NCBI RefSeq assembly: GCF_000875975.1
Contig: NZ_BAWW01000066.1
Span: 558,001 to 622,000, forward strand
Length of the DNA stretch: 64,000 nt
From: Parachlamydia acanthamoebae
GTDB taxonomy: Bacteria > Chlamydiota > Chlamydiia > Chlamydiales > Parachlamydiaceae
Reading direction: 5' to 3'
The notes under the pieces are model-generated. The model made no database searches. It saw only the letters and a list, made by a program, of their open reading frames with translations, and was not told where the DNA came from. This document shows, piece after piece, positions 45,681-54,688 of the stretch; position 1 is the first letter of the stretch; each line of letters starts with the position of its first letter. Made by a program: the position numbers and the translations under genes.

Positions 45681-46011
45681 GAATGTTTACTCGTTAAAAA
45701 AATGAGCCCTAATTTTAAAGGCAAGGCACAATTTACACAAGAATCGAATTGCTTAAATGAAATCTTCCAGGGGTCCTTCCTCTTTAACCAAAAGAATTGC
45801 TTCTCTTAAAATACACGAAGTAAAGACAGATAAATTGTAACTAATGCCGTTTTCATTTAAAAAAGACTTTATGCATATGCATTTCATCTTAATGTCATTT
45901 GATTTTTGTCTCATTTTGCTTCATTCTGAACTTGCAAATTCTCAAATCAAGCTTTACACTCACTTATTCAGCTTTAGCTAGATGACAAACAACTATTAAG
46001 CGGACTATTGC
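45681..46011. other. Intergenic region before pyrH
   Basis: About 330 nt between divergent ung and pyrH. A 44-codon minus-strand frame (about 45757-45891, starting MKCICIKSFLNE) has protein-like composition but no ribosome-binding site, so it is only noted. The promoter for pyrH-frr should be here; no strong consensus is seen. Confidence 0.45.
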
Positions 46012-46740
46012 ATGGATATACACACTAATAAACATAAACGTATTCTTTTGAAACTTTCTGGTGAGATTCTGATCGGTCCAACAAAATTTGGAATCGATTA
46101 TGCAGCCTGCCAATCTGTTGCGCACTCTCTGAAAAAAATTCACGATAATCAACATGAGCTAGGCATTGTGATTGGTGGAGGAAATATTTTTCGAGGAATC
46201 AACTTAAAAGAACTTGGCATGCCACGTACCCCGTCCGATCATGTCGGCATGCTTGCCACTTTAATGAATGGAATTGTCCTACAACAGGCTTTGGAGTCGA
46301 TCGGATGTCAATCAAAAGTAATGTCTGCGATCGAATGCCCTCAAATTGCCTCCTCCTACCGCTGGAGTGATGCCACAAATTTGCTCAAAGAGGGTAAAAT
46401 TTTGATTTTTGTGGGGGGTACTGGCAATCCCTACTTTACCACAGATACGGCTGCCGCATTGCGAGCCAGCGAGATTCAAGCAGATGTTTTACTTAAAGCC
46501 ACTAAAGTGGACGGCATTTACAACAAAGACCCTATCAAGCATCCAGATGCGGTCAAATATGGAAAGATGAGCTACTCGCAATTTCTTGCAGAAAAACTGG
46601 AAGTCATGGATGCTACATCCGTTGCATTGTGCCGAAATAATCATATCCCTATTCTCGTTTTTAATATGCAGCTACTAGAATGCGGTCAAATTAATATCGC
46701 CTCTTTAATAGAAAAAGGCACGTATGTTGAAGAACATTAA
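46012..46740 (+). CDS. pyrH: Uridylate (UMP) kinase
   Basis: A 242-residue amino acid kinase-family enzyme that phosphorylates UMP to UDP. The N-terminal LLKLSGEIL holds the catalytic lysine strand, and GIVIGGGNIFRG is the glycine-rich motif. FVGGTGNPYFTTDTAAALRA and KATKVDGIYNKDP are the UMP and ATP sites. It is followed 18 nt later by frr, as in Chlamydia. Confidence 0.97.
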   Translation: MDIHTNKHKRILLKLSGEILIGPTKFGIDYAACQSVAHSLKKIHDNQHELGIVIGGGNIFRGINLKELGMPRTPSDHVGMLATLMNGIVLQQALESIGCQSKVMSAIECPQIASSYRWSDATNLLKEGKILIFVGGTGNPYFTTDTAAALRASEIQADVLLKATKVDGIYNKDPIKHPDAVKYGKMSYSQFLAEKLEVMDATSVALCRNNHIPILVFNMQLLECGQINIASLIEKGTYVEEH

Positions 46741-46758
46741 ATTTAAGGAGCACTCAAA

Positions 46759-47310
46759 ATGAGTACAGTCAAACAAACTAAAGAAAAAATGGAAGCGGCC
46801 TTAGAGCATTTAAAAAATGATCTAAATAGCATTCGCACAGGTCAAGCTAATCCTGGGATGTTGGATGGGATTACGGTTGAAGTCTATGGCAGCCAAATGC
46901 GTCTGCGAGATATCGCAACCATTAACAGCCCAGAAGCTCGCCAACTACTTATTACACCTTTCGATGCTGGGACAGCAGGCGCGATTGGAAAATCGATTGA
47001 AAGAGCCAACTTAGGATTTATGCCGATTGTGGATGGAAACGCTGTGCGTATCAAAATTCCTCCAATGGATGAATCTCTCCGTAAAGAGATGGCTAAGCTT
47101 TGCCATAAAAAACAAGAAGAAGCCAAAGTTGCAATTCGCAACCATCGTCGCGATGCAAATGATTTGGTTCGTAAGCAAAAAGCAGCGGGAGAACTCCCTG
47201 AAGATCAAATGAAAAAACAGGAAAAAGAGATCCAAGAATTGACAGATAAATATTGTAAATTAGCTGATGAAATAGCGGCAAAAAAAGAAAAAGAGATTTC
47301 AACGATTTAA
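46759..47310 (+). CDS. frr: Ribosome recycling factor
   Basis: A 183-residue protein of normal length. The three-helix bundle and small beta domain are recognisable: [20 protein letters not shown], then [17 protein letters not shown] and [15 protein letters not shown]. It splits post-termination ribosomes with EF-G. AAGGAG precedes ATG 46759. The pyrH-frr pair precedes the mcsA/mcsB pair with two tRNA genes between them. Confidence 0.97.
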   Translation: MSTVKQTKEKMEAALEHLKNDLNSIRTGQANPGMLDGITVEVYGSQMRLRDIATINSPEARQLLITPFDAGTAGAIGKSIERANLGFMPIVDGNAVRIKIPPMDESLRKEMAKLCHKKQEEAKVAIRNHRRDANDLVRKQKAAGELPEDQMKKQEKEIQELTDKYCKLADEIAAKKEKEISTI

Positions 47311-47404
47311 AAATGCTTGCGCAAAAATATGACGTCCGGTAAGATAGTTTTCTTTAAGTTAAGGGCAAGTGACCAAGTGAAACAAGCCCTAGACTGTGTC
47401 CCCT

Positions 47405-47479
47405 GGCCCCATCGTCTAGTCAGGTCTAGGACACCGGATTTTCATTCCGATAACAGGGGTTCGAATCCCCTTGGGGTCA
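47405..47479 (+). tRNA. tRNA-Glu (anticodon TTC)
   Basis: The acceptor stem GGCCCCA (47405-47411) pairs with TGGGGTC (47472-47478) with one G-T pair; the discriminator is A. The T arm is AGGGG TTCGAAT CCCCT. The anticodon loop TTTTCAT contains TTC. The outer anticodon-stem pair (C27-A43) is mismatched. CCA is not encoded. The gene ends 10 nt before tRNA-Lys. Confidence 0.95.
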
Positions 47480-47489
47480 AAACATTCAA

Positions 47490-47561
47490 GAGTCTTTAGC
47501 TCAATGGTAGAGCACCTCACTTTTAATGAGGGGGTTGATGGTTCGAGTCCATCAAGACTCA
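47490..47561 (+). tRNA. tRNA-Lys (anticodon TTT)
   Basis: The acceptor stem GAGTCTT (47490-47496) pairs perfectly with AAGACTC (47554-47560). The anticodon stem CCTCA/TGAGG encloses loop CTTTTAA with TTT. The T loop has the canonical TTCGAGT. CCA is not encoded. A T-rich run starting at 47562 may end transcription of the tRNA pair. Confidence 0.95.
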
Positions 47562-47609
47562 TTTTTTTCTTTCTTATCCCCACTTTACTTTTATTCTTTT
47601 GATTTCCTA

Positions 47610-47633
47610 TAGTGAGCTTGATTCTTCTCACTA
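47610..47633. promoter_or_regulatory. Inverted repeat upstream of mcsA
   Basis: TAGTGAG (47610-47616) and CTCACTA (47627-47633) are complementary around a 10-nt spacer, about 92 nt before the mcsA start. It could be a weak hairpin or an operator. It does not match the CtsR heptad repeat or CIRCE. Confidence 0.25.
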
Positions 47634-47724
47634 AGAGGGATCCCTTTTCCATAATTTTTTTAATCCTATATGTCGATGTTTTATCCTTCATAGGTCTGCA
47701 TCCATATTAAAAGTGAAAACCATC

Positions 47725-48288
47725 ATGGCAGAAAAAAAGAATCAACTCTTTCCCGGTAGAGAACCAGAACGCCCCCTCGAATGCACAGAATGTAAAAAAC
47801 CGATAGCGGTACGTTATACCGAAATTATCGGAAACAGCATTAACAATATCAGCATGTGTGCAGATTGCCCCGAACTTAAGAAAAAGCTCTACGGCGTTCA
47901 AAGCCATAAAGAAGGCGGCGTAAGTGTCGGAGATGGAGGCGCCAATTTAGCTTGCGGAAATTGCGGTACAACATTAGAAGAAGTTCGCATTGGTTCCCGT
48001 ATGGGCTGTAGCACATGCTACGATGTGTTTGGAGAAGCTCTTTTAGCCGACATGGTGAGCTCTAATAAAATTCCAGCGCGTTTAGCGAGCAATAAAAAAT
48101 CAATCCCCTTTCACATTGGTCGTACCCCACAAGAAGCCCCCATTATTAATTCTTCTTTGCGCTTATTAGCTCTGAATGAAGCATTGAACGAAACGTTACA
48201 ACGTGAAGATTATGAACAAGCAGCCTTGCTGCGCGATCAAATTAAAGAGCTCACTAAAGATGCGGAGGAAGGCCATGACGAAAAATAG
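47725..48288 (+). CDS. mcsA: McsA-like UVR/zinc-finger adaptor protein
   Basis: About 187 residues. Two CxxC pairs per zinc site are present (CTECKK...CADC and CGNCG...CSTC). A C-terminal UVR motif ALNETLQREDYEQAALLRDQ follows. In Firmicutes McsA activates the arginine kinase McsB and links to ClpC. The frame extends to GTG 47713; ATG 47725 is preferred on protein similarity. It overlaps mcsB by 14 nt. The pyrH-frr-mcsA-mcsB order is as in Chlamydia (CT678-CT675). Confidence 0.9.
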   Translation: MAEKKNQLFPGREPERPLECTECKKPIAVRYTEIIGNSINNISMCADCPELKKKLYGVQSHKEGGVSVGDGGANLACGNCGTTLEEVRIGSRMGCSTCYDVFGEALLADMVSSNKIPARLASNKKSIPFHIGRTPQEAPIINSSLRLLALNEALNETLQREDYEQAALLRDQIKELTKDAEEGHDEK

Positions 48289-49339
48289 TGATTTTCTGAT
48301 CCAACAAAAGAAACCATGGGCCAATAACCACAATACGATTTGGTTAGCGACAACGGCAACCTTAAACCGAAATATCGAAAAATTTAAATTTCCGATCAAG
48401 CTCTCTTCTGAACAGAAAAAACAAATTATTTCGCTGGTTAGTCACGATCTTTTGCAATCTAACCAAATCACAGATCCCGTCCTTATTCGTTCGGAGGAAC
48501 TTGGTCCATTGGAAAAAGAATTCCTCGTGGAGCATTTTTTATCTGAAGAAGGATATCAACAAGCGCACGGTGGAGAAGCTTTCATTGTTGAAGCTTCGGG
48601 AGAATTTTTGCTTGCCCTTAACGTTAAAGATCATATGCAGTTCACCTGGATCGATTGCCAGGGAGAAATTGAACAAATATGGACTCGCTTAGTTAAGCTA
48701 GAAAGCGCATTAGGAAAAGTTGTGACTTATGCTTTTTCTCCTAATTTTGGTTTTCTTACCACTGATCCAAGTCAATGTGGAACCGCTCTAACCGTTACGG
48801 TCTTAATACAACCCTCAGCACTTATTCAAACAGGTGAAATCAACGAAATCATCGCACGCCTAGGAAATGAAACCTTAACCATTACAAGCTTACAAGGCAA
48901 TCCAAACGAAATTATTGGGGATCTCATTGCTATCCGCAATCGCTACACACTTGGCGTAACAGAAGAAAACGTGATCGCATCCCTCCGTTCTTTCGTGACC
49001 AAACTGATCGTCGAAGAAAGCACGGCCCGTATGCACTTGCATCAACAAAAAAATGCGGAAGTCATGGATCGTGTCAGCCGCGCTTTTGGTGTTCTGGTAC
49101 ACTCCTATAAACTAGAAGCTATCGAAGCTCTAAACGCAATCAGCCTGTTAAAGCTCGGAGCCGATTTGGGATGGCTAACAGGTATCACCATTGACAAATT
49201 GAATGAACTCTTTTTCTCTTGCCGAAGAGCTCATCTCCTATTTCAATATGGGGATGAAAAAATTCCTCAGGAAGAAATTCCGCACAAACGTGCAGAATTT
49301 GTTCATCAAGCATTAAAAAACGCAACTCTAACGATTTAA
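48275..49339 (+). CDS. mcsB: McsB-like phosphagen-kinase-fold protein lacking catalytic residues
   Basis: A 354-residue homologue of protein-arginine kinase McsB: RNIEKFKFP, the GTGL-type segment (CGTALTVTVLIQPSALI), RNRYTLGVTEENVIASLRSF and the tail AISLLKLGADLGWLTG all align. The nucleotide- and substrate-site residues of active McsB are missing. SSRIRLARN is here ATTATLNRN (T27, T29), NEEDHIR is NVKDHMQ (residues 116-122), and the GLRASV arginine is Thr. GGAGGAAGG precedes ATG 48275 inside the mcsA 3' end. It is probably a pseudokinase working with McsA. Confidence 0.87.
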   Translation: MTKNSDFLIQQKKPWANNHNTIWLATTATLNRNIEKFKFPIKLSSEQKKQIISLVSHDLLQSNQITDPVLIRSEELGPLEKEFLVEHFLSEEGYQQAHGGEAFIVEASGEFLLALNVKDHMQFTWIDCQGEIEQIWTRLVKLESALGKVVTYAFSPNFGFLTTDPSQCGTALTVTVLIQPSALIQTGEINEIIARLGNETLTITSLQGNPNEIIGDLIAIRNRYTLGVTEENVIASLRSFVTKLIVEESTARMHLHQQKNAEVMDRVSRAFGVLVHSYKLEAIEALNAISLLKLGADLGWLTGITIDKLNELFFSCRRAHLLFQYGDEKIPQEEIPHKRAEFVHQALKNATLTI

Positions 49340-49345
49340 ACGCAT

Positions 49346-50431
49346 ATGGCTGAAGAAAAAAAAGGGGTTGGTGTTAACCCTTCTGCAAACATCCACTACA
49401 CAGACCACCTCGCCGTGGTCTGTATTTTTATGGGCATTCCCCTTTTATTTATCGACGAATTAGATTACGAATTAGGCTCTAGATATTACCCAGGCCTCAA
49501 CGGGCAAAAAGTGGATTATGATGCTTTTGATCCCGAATTTTTAATCGCGAATTATGATGTCTTGTTTATGTCTGATTTGTGGGATCGAAAAGCGTTTAGG
49601 GAAAAGTATTTCAGCTTGGAAATGAAGTATCAGAAAAGACTTCGCAATGTGCATTGTCCGCATGGATTTTCCGATAAAGGTTTTTACCTAAAAAAAAGTG
49701 CTAACGAGGATATAACGCTGATTTATGGTCAAAACATGCTAGATCAGCTCAAGCATTACCAGAGCTACGATAACCTAAATGCTTATGTCATCACTGGAAA
49801 CTATCGCTATACTTATTATAAGAAGAACAAAGCCTTTTACGATAAAATCATCAAAGAAGAAGTTTTACATCAATTCAATCCCGATAATCCCACCATTTTA
49901 TATGCCCCCACATGGCAAGATTTAGAAGAATCAACCAGCTTCTTCGATTCATCTAAACACATTTTAGAGGACCTTCCACGCGATTATAATTTGGTTGTAA
50001 AGCTACACCCTCGTTTAGAACTCGACGATACCGTCGCTTACTATCAGATTTTAGGCAAACATCAGGGCAAAAGTAATATTGTCTTCTTAAAGGATTTTCC
50101 TTTGGTTTATCCCCTTCTTGACTATGCAGATATTTACATCGGAGATATGTCATCCGTCGGATACGACTTTTTGGCATTTAACAAACCGATGTTCTTCCTC
50201 AATAAACAACAGCGAGATTCTAAAACGGATCGAGGGCTTTACTTATTTCGTTGCGGTACAGAGATTGCTCCAGAACAATTCTCTAAACTTTATCAAACGA
50301 TTGAAGAGAATCTTCCAACAGATAAAGAAAAATTCGGTGCCATTCGTCAAGAGGTTTACGACTACACTTTTGGACCCGAAAAACCTTTTCCACAAATCAA
50401 AGAAGAAATTATCGCGGCCTATAATAGCTAA
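49346..50431 (+). CDS. CDP-glycerol glycerophosphotransferase-like (GT-B) protein
   Basis: A 361-residue protein with the features of the Glyphos_transf family: NVHCPHGFSDKG (conserved PHG), PTILYAPTWQD, YNLVVKLHPRLE and ADIYIGDMSSVGYDFLAFNK. In Gram-positive bacteria these enzymes build teichoic acids; in Gram-negatives the domain adds polyol-phosphates to capsules or LPS. It lacks the usual membrane-associating N-terminus. It starts 6 nt after mcsB without its own Shine-Dalgarno site, so it may be translated by coupling. The acceptor is unknown. Confidence 0.85.
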   Translation: MAEEKKGVGVNPSANIHYTDHLAVVCIFMGIPLLFIDELDYELGSRYYPGLNGQKVDYDAFDPEFLIANYDVLFMSDLWDRKAFREKYFSLEMKYQKRLRNVHCPHGFSDKGFYLKKSANEDITLIYGQNMLDQLKHYQSYDNLNAYVITGNYRYTYYKKNKAFYDKIIKEEVLHQFNPDNPTILYAPTWQDLEESTSFFDSSKHILEDLPRDYNLVVKLHPRLELDDTVAYYQILGKHQGKSNIVFLKDFPLVYPLLDYADIYIGDMSSVGYDFLAFNKPMFFLNKQQRDSKTDRGLYLFRCGTEIAPEQFSKLYQTIEENLPTDKEKFGAIRQEVYDYTFGPEKPFPQIKEEIIAAYNS

Positions 50432-51408
50432 AACAAGGGAGTCTTATTAGGCTCCCCGGCTATTTCCCTCACATATTTGGGAACTGCATAACCGGGAAGG
50501 CTTTTCGCTATTTCCTGAATGAGCTCTTTTCCCCGTTCTTCAGAAACCTCAAAGTGCGCCCCTCCCTGGACCCGATCCAACTGATGAAGGTAATAGGGGA
50601 TGATTCCGCGATTAACTAATTGATTAAAAAGTTCACATAAAACTTTAGGACAATCATTCACCCCTTTTAGCAAAACAGATTGAGTCAACAAAATGACTCC
50701 CTTTCTTTGCAGTAAATGCAAGTGATGAAAAATATGATCATCAAGCTCATTTGGATGGTTGGTATGCAAAACAAACCAAGTGATAAAAGGACGATTTTCA
50801 AACAGGTTTAAAAAGGCATCATTGATGCGTTCGGGAATCCCAATGGGGAAGCGAGTATGAAAACGGACCCGTTTCACATGCTTGATATGACTTAAGGCAT
50901 CCAATAAATGGACAAGAACAGTATCCGACAGCGAAAGAGGGTCTCCTCCACTTAAAATAATCTCCTGTAATGTCTCATCCGCTGCTATTATTTCTAATTC
51001 TTTTTGAAAGCCTTTTTCTTGAACTTCATAATCAAAATTTTGTCTAAAACAAAAACGACAATTCATCACACATGCGCTTGTGCAGACGATGAGTGCTCTG
51101 CCATTGTATTTATGCAAAAGTTTTGGGGCTTTGGTAAATTGCGTATCACCGACTGGATCAAGAGTAAAGCCCGCCAGCTGTTTTTGCTCAGCTAATGTCG
51201 GAAGAAATTGCTTCAAAATCGGATCATCAAGCGTGTTTTTTTTGATTTTTTCAGCTAAACGTTTAGGAAGATTCAAAGGGAAAGAGGGGCGTTTAAAAAT
51301 CTCCTGCTGAATAGAAGGATCAAGCTCGAGAAAATCAGCTAATTTTTTCCATTGAGTAAAATTTTGGCGAAGAATAATTTTCCAATGATCAGGGACTAAC
51401 TTTAACAC
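50428..51408 (-). CDS. epmB: EF-P lysine 2,3-aminomutase-like radical SAM enzyme
   Basis: A 326-residue radical SAM enzyme. The cluster motif CVMNCRFCF is followed by RQNFDYEVQ, and EIILSGGDPLSLSD is the SAM-binding GGD motif. VRFHTRFPIGIPERI and GVNDCP are typical of the KamA/EpmB family. The short length and lack of the C-terminal oligomerisation domain favour EpmB, which converts lysine to beta-lysine for EF-P modification. No epmA or efp gene is in the window. It is convergent with the GT-B gene (4-nt overlap). Confidence 0.88.
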   Translation of the reverse strand: MLKLVPDHWKIILRQNFTQWKKLADFLELDPSIQQEIFKRPSFPLNLPKRLAEKIKKNTLDDPILKQFLPTLAEQKQLAGFTLDPVGDTQFTKAPKLLHKYNGRALIVCTSACVMNCRFCFRQNFDYEVQEKGFQKELEIIAADETLQEIILSGGDPLSLSDTVLVHLLDALSHIKHVKRVRFHTRFPIGIPERINDAFLNLFENRPFITWFVLHTNHPNELDDHIFHHLHLLQRKGVILLTQSVLLKGVNDCPKVLCELFNQLVNRGIIPYYLHQLDRVQGGAHFEVSEERGKELIQEIAKSLPGYAVPKYVREIAGEPNKTPLF

Positions 51409-51497
51409 AACAAACTCACGCTAAATAAAAAAGTCATTATTTTAGCAGAATTTTGATTAAAAACCAGGTTCTTTCTAAACTTCGAAAGGAACAAGAC

Positions 51498-52463
51498 ATG
51501 CCTGCTTCACATACGCTTATTATTGAAGACGCGCGTTATCTCCAGCATTTAACGGGACCTCTTCATGTGGAATGCCCCGAACGTTTTACGGTTATCTCAC
51601 AAGCCTTAGCTCTATCCGGCTTGAAAACAGATCAAAATACGCGCCATCCTCGAAAAGGCACAAAAGAGGATATCCTGCTTTGTCATAAGGAAGACTATTA
51701 CCACCTGGTCCAGAATGAAGTTAAATTTGCAGAATCGAATGGGTCGTCGACATTAAGCACGGGTGATGTGAACATCTGTCCACAATCTTTTGACGTGGCT
51801 TTACTGGCCGTAGGAGGGGTTTTAACAGCTGTAGATGCTGTATTAAACAAAGAAGCCCAAAATGCTTTTTGTATTGTGAGACCTCCCGGCCATCACGCCA
51901 AAAAAGCACAGGGCAAGGGTTTTTGCTTGTTTAATAACGTTGCCATTGGCGCACGCTACGCTCAAAAAAGGGTTCCTTCTATTAAGAAGGTGTTGATTGT
52001 CGATTGGGATCTTCACCATGGGGATGGAACGCAGGATATTTTTGAGGAAGATCCCTCTGTCTTTTATTTTAGCACACATGAGCAGGGCAATTATCCAGGA
52101 ACAGGAGACAACCAAGATATCGGAAAAGGACAAGCGGCTGGAACAATGCTAAATTGCCCGATAAAGGGTGGAGAAAACGCCCGCTTTGAAATCTTAAAAG
52201 CTTTCTATAAAAAATTGATTCCCGCCATGGAATCTTTTGCTCCAGATCTCGTCATGATCTCTGCCGGATTTGATGCACATTACCTTGATCCTTTAGGAAA
52301 CTTTAATCTAACAGAAATAGATTTTGCAGAGCTCACCAAATTGACAAAGCAGATTGCTCATCAATATGCAGAAAGTCGCATTATTTCCGTTTTGGAAGGA
52401 GGTTATCATCTTGAAGCCCTTTCGCGATCAGCTAACGCCCATGTGGAGGCTTTAGCTCTGTAA
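51498..52463 (+). CDS. Histone deacetylase-family (HDAC/AcuC-like) amidohydrolase
   Basis: About 321 residues of arginase/deacetylase fold. The catalytic pair is in VRPPGHHAKK, zinc ligands are in VDWDLHHGDGTQ and SAGFDAHYLDPLG, and HEQGNYPGTGDNQD is present. VLEGGYHLEALSRS is close to the C-terminus. The frame extends to a TTG at 51453, but AAAGGA lies 8 nt before ATG 51498. Likely substrates are acetyl-lysine or acylpolyamines; which one cannot be told. It may stand alone. Confidence 0.93.
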   Translation: MPASHTLIIEDARYLQHLTGPLHVECPERFTVISQALALSGLKTDQNTRHPRKGTKEDILLCHKEDYYHLVQNEVKFAESNGSSTLSTGDVNICPQSFDVALLAVGGVLTAVDAVLNKEAQNAFCIVRPPGHHAKKAQGKGFCLFNNVAIGARYAQKRVPSIKKVLIVDWDLHHGDGTQDIFEEDPSVFYFSTHEQGNYPGTGDNQDIGKGQAAGTMLNCPIKGGENARFEILKAFYKKLIPAMESFAPDLVMISAGFDAHYLDPLGNFNLTEIDFAELTKLTKQIAHQYAESRIISVLEGGYHLEALSRSANAHVEALAL

Positions 52464-52545
52464 AAGTTTGTTTGAATCAGGAAGAAGTAATTGTTAGATG
52501 TATGCGAATGGAGAGTTCTTCCTGATAAATTTCGGATATTGGTTT

Positions 52546-52899
52546 TCACCAATCATATTGTTCAACTTTGCGGAGAGGGCGAGAATGCTTTCCGCTGATT
52601 TGAACCAATAGCAACTCTCGATGGATTAGCTGCTTGATACTTTCTAAAGCTTCTTCAATGATTTTTTGTTCATTGAAATCCACTGTTTTTTGTTCTGGAT
52701 CACAGGCTGTTGTCTGAATTTGTTCCAATTCCCACCAGTGTACTCTGATTTTTCTTTCTAAACTTGGATTAACATCCTCCATTAAGCATAGTAAACCATC
52801 AAAGTCATAAACGAAACAAGACAATGGGACATTGTTTAATTCAAATTCTTCGATTTTTTTTAGGATAAAATTGAGTTGTCTTTCATAAAAGTCGCTCAC
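52546..52899 (-). CDS. Hypothetical protein, 117 residues
   Basis: A GTG start at 52899 with GAGGG about 6 nt upstream. The product is soluble and charged, with helical ends (RQLNFILKKIEEFELN and QKIIEEALESIKQLIHRELL) and a hydrophobic VPLSCFVYDFDGLLCL strand region. No family is recognised. Codon pattern and ribosome-binding site support it as a real gene. Confidence 0.55.
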   Translation of the reverse strand: MSDFYERQLNFILKKIEEFELNNVPLSCFVYDFDGLLCLMEDVNPSLERKIRVHWWELEQIQTTACDPEQKTVDFNEQKIIEEALESIKQLIHRELLLVQISGKHSRPLRKVEQYDW

Positions 52900-53347
52900 A
52901 CTACCCTCGCAAAAGTTATATGTTTAAGATTTGTTATGTTATGTCTTCATTCTGATATTCAAAAATAATATAACGATCTCCCTCCTTTAAAATATATAGA
53001 GCTAATCATTCTATTTGAAGACTTTATGTTGACGATCTTATAGATTAATTAGCCAATAAAAATTATAACGATAGACTACTGAACTCTCTGATTAATGCCA
53101 ATCTCTCTTGCTTGTCATATTTTGATATTGAAAAAAGTCTAAAGTTGGTTTTGGCATCCAAGCCTTTTAAAATTAAAAATCAGAACCTTAATTTAAATTG
53201 TAATTTTCATAAAGATAAAAATTGTTAACCAGGAGAAATAGTGAATCTTATTCAAAGAGAGATCCCTACTTTTGTATACCATCCTTATTTGTAAAGAATT
53301 CAATTTTATGGGATAATTGTTTTTTTTCTTTTTCCGAGGATTAGCAC
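52900..53347. other. Intergenic region with no visible gene
   Basis: About 450 nt of AT-rich sequence. I see no open frame of note, repeat or RNA. It separates a minus-strand hypothetical gene from the AGCS symporter and should hold both promoters. CGAGGA near 53335 is the symporter's ribosome-binding site. Confidence 0.5.
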
Positions 53348-54688
53348 ATGGAATTGACTTTTAAAAGTTTACTGATATTCGTGAATGAAACTTTAACCGC
53401 ATTTATCATTTTTCCTTCCATTATTGTTTTAGGTCTTTACCTCACCTATCAGTTAAAATTTGTGCAAATCTCCAAACTTTCGACAAGTTTTAAACAACTT
53501 CTAAAAAAAGGGGAAAGTGAGCAAGGCAATATTAGTCACTTTGAAGCTCTTTCAGCTGTCTTAGCTGGGAATTTTGGAACCGGAAATATTTCGGGGATGG
53601 CCGTTGCTTTATCAACAGGAGGGCCAGGAGCTTTGGTTTGGATGTGGGTCATGGCATTTTTGGGAGCTGCTATTCAATATGCAAGCTGCTTATTAGCTGT
53701 TAAATACCGTGAAATCAATGCATCTGGCGAATATGTGGGCGGCCCTATGTACTATCTAAAAAATGGGCTCGGATTAAAATCCCTCGGTTTCATTTTTTCT
53801 ATTTTTACCATCTTAGGCGCCCTAACTGTCGGAAACTTTGCCCAAGTGAATTCCATTTCTTTACCGCTAGCTAAAATGGGGATCCCCCCTTTATTCATGG
53901 GGATTACCATGGCTTTTCTTGTTGGAATCGTCATTGTAGGTGGCATACAACGGATTGCCAAATTGGCTTCCATCATTGTTCCATTTAAAGCAGCCCTCTA
54001 TTTGGGAGGTGCCCTACTGATTCTAATCATGCACTATGAAAGCATTCCGGCAGCTTTTCAACTCATGTTTGAATCAGCTTTCGCCTTTAAACCTGCAGTG
54101 GGTGGCATTTTAGGATATAGTGTTTTAAAAGCTTTAACTGTCGGTTTTGAAAGAGGACTTTTTGCAACTGATGCCGGTACGGGTATTGTCCCTATTTTGC
54201 AAGCAAGCGCCCGTACATCGAATCCTGTGATTGATGGGATCGCCACTTTGGCCGCTCCCCTTTTAGTGATGCTAGTCTGCACAACAACAGGTCTTACTCT
54301 TTTGGTTACAGGGGCCTGGAATCAGCCTGATTTGCAAAGTACCAATATGGTCACCTACGCATTTCAAAAAGGATTAGGAAGCGATCTAGGGGCCTATCTT
54401 GTGATGGTTGCTTTAGCACTATTTGGCTACACAACAATTTTAGCATGGTCATGCTGCGCCGAAAAAGCAATCGCTTTTCTGTGTGGAGATCGTTCAACGC
54501 TGTGGTTTAAATATGTTTACATTTTACTTATTCCAGTGGGAGCTTTAGCCCAAGTCGAACTCGTTTGGATGTTAGCAGATATTTCGATTTCTCTCATGCT
54601 GATTACAAATTTAATCGGCATCGCTGGGCTATCCTCATACGTGATCGAAGATAGTCAAAAATATTTTCTCACTACACGCTCGGCTTAA
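53348..54688 (+). CDS. Alanine/glycine:cation symporter (AGCS family)
   Basis: A 446-residue transporter with about eleven hydrophobic segments. Family motifs are LSAVLAGNFGTGNISGMAVA near residue 70, GGPMYYLKNGLG, and GFERGLFATDAGTGIVPILQ. AGCS proteins take up alanine or glycine with Na+ or H+, useful to an amino acid-scavenging intracellular bacterium. Its stop overlaps the convergent exported protein gene by 4 nt. Confidence 0.93.
   Translation: MELTFKSLLIFVNETLTAFIIFPSIIVLGLYLTYQLKFVQISKLSTSFKQLLKKGESEQGNISHFEALSAVLAGNFGTGNISGMAVALSTGGPGALVWMWVMAFLGAAIQYASCLLAVKYREINASGEYVGGPMYYLKNGLGLKSLGFIFSIFTILGALTVGNFAQVNSISLPLAKMGIPPLFMGITMAFLVGIVIVGGIQRIAKLASIIVPFKAALYLGGALLILIMHYESIPAAFQLMFESAFAFKPAVGGILGYSVLKALTVGFERGLFATDAGTGIVPILQASARTSNPVIDGIATLAAPLLVMLVCTTTGLTLLVTGAWNQPDLQSTNMVTYAFQKGLGSDLGAYLVMVALALFGYTTILAWSCCAEKAIAFLCGDRSTLWFKYVYILLIPVGALAQVELVWMLADISISLMLITNLIGIAGLSSYVIEDSQKYFLTTRSA

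Noticed and set aside
45757..45891. 44-codon minus-strand frame upstream of pyrH
   Set aside because: Protein-like composition but no Shine-Dalgarno site or family match; noted only in the intergenic entry.
47317..47499. 60-codon open frame covering tRNA-Glu
   Set aside because: It runs through the tRNA gene and part of the next; not protein-coding.
47562..47724. Possible CtsR or CIRCE operator before mcsA
   Set aside because: The palindromes present do not match the CtsR heptad repeat or the CIRCE consensus.
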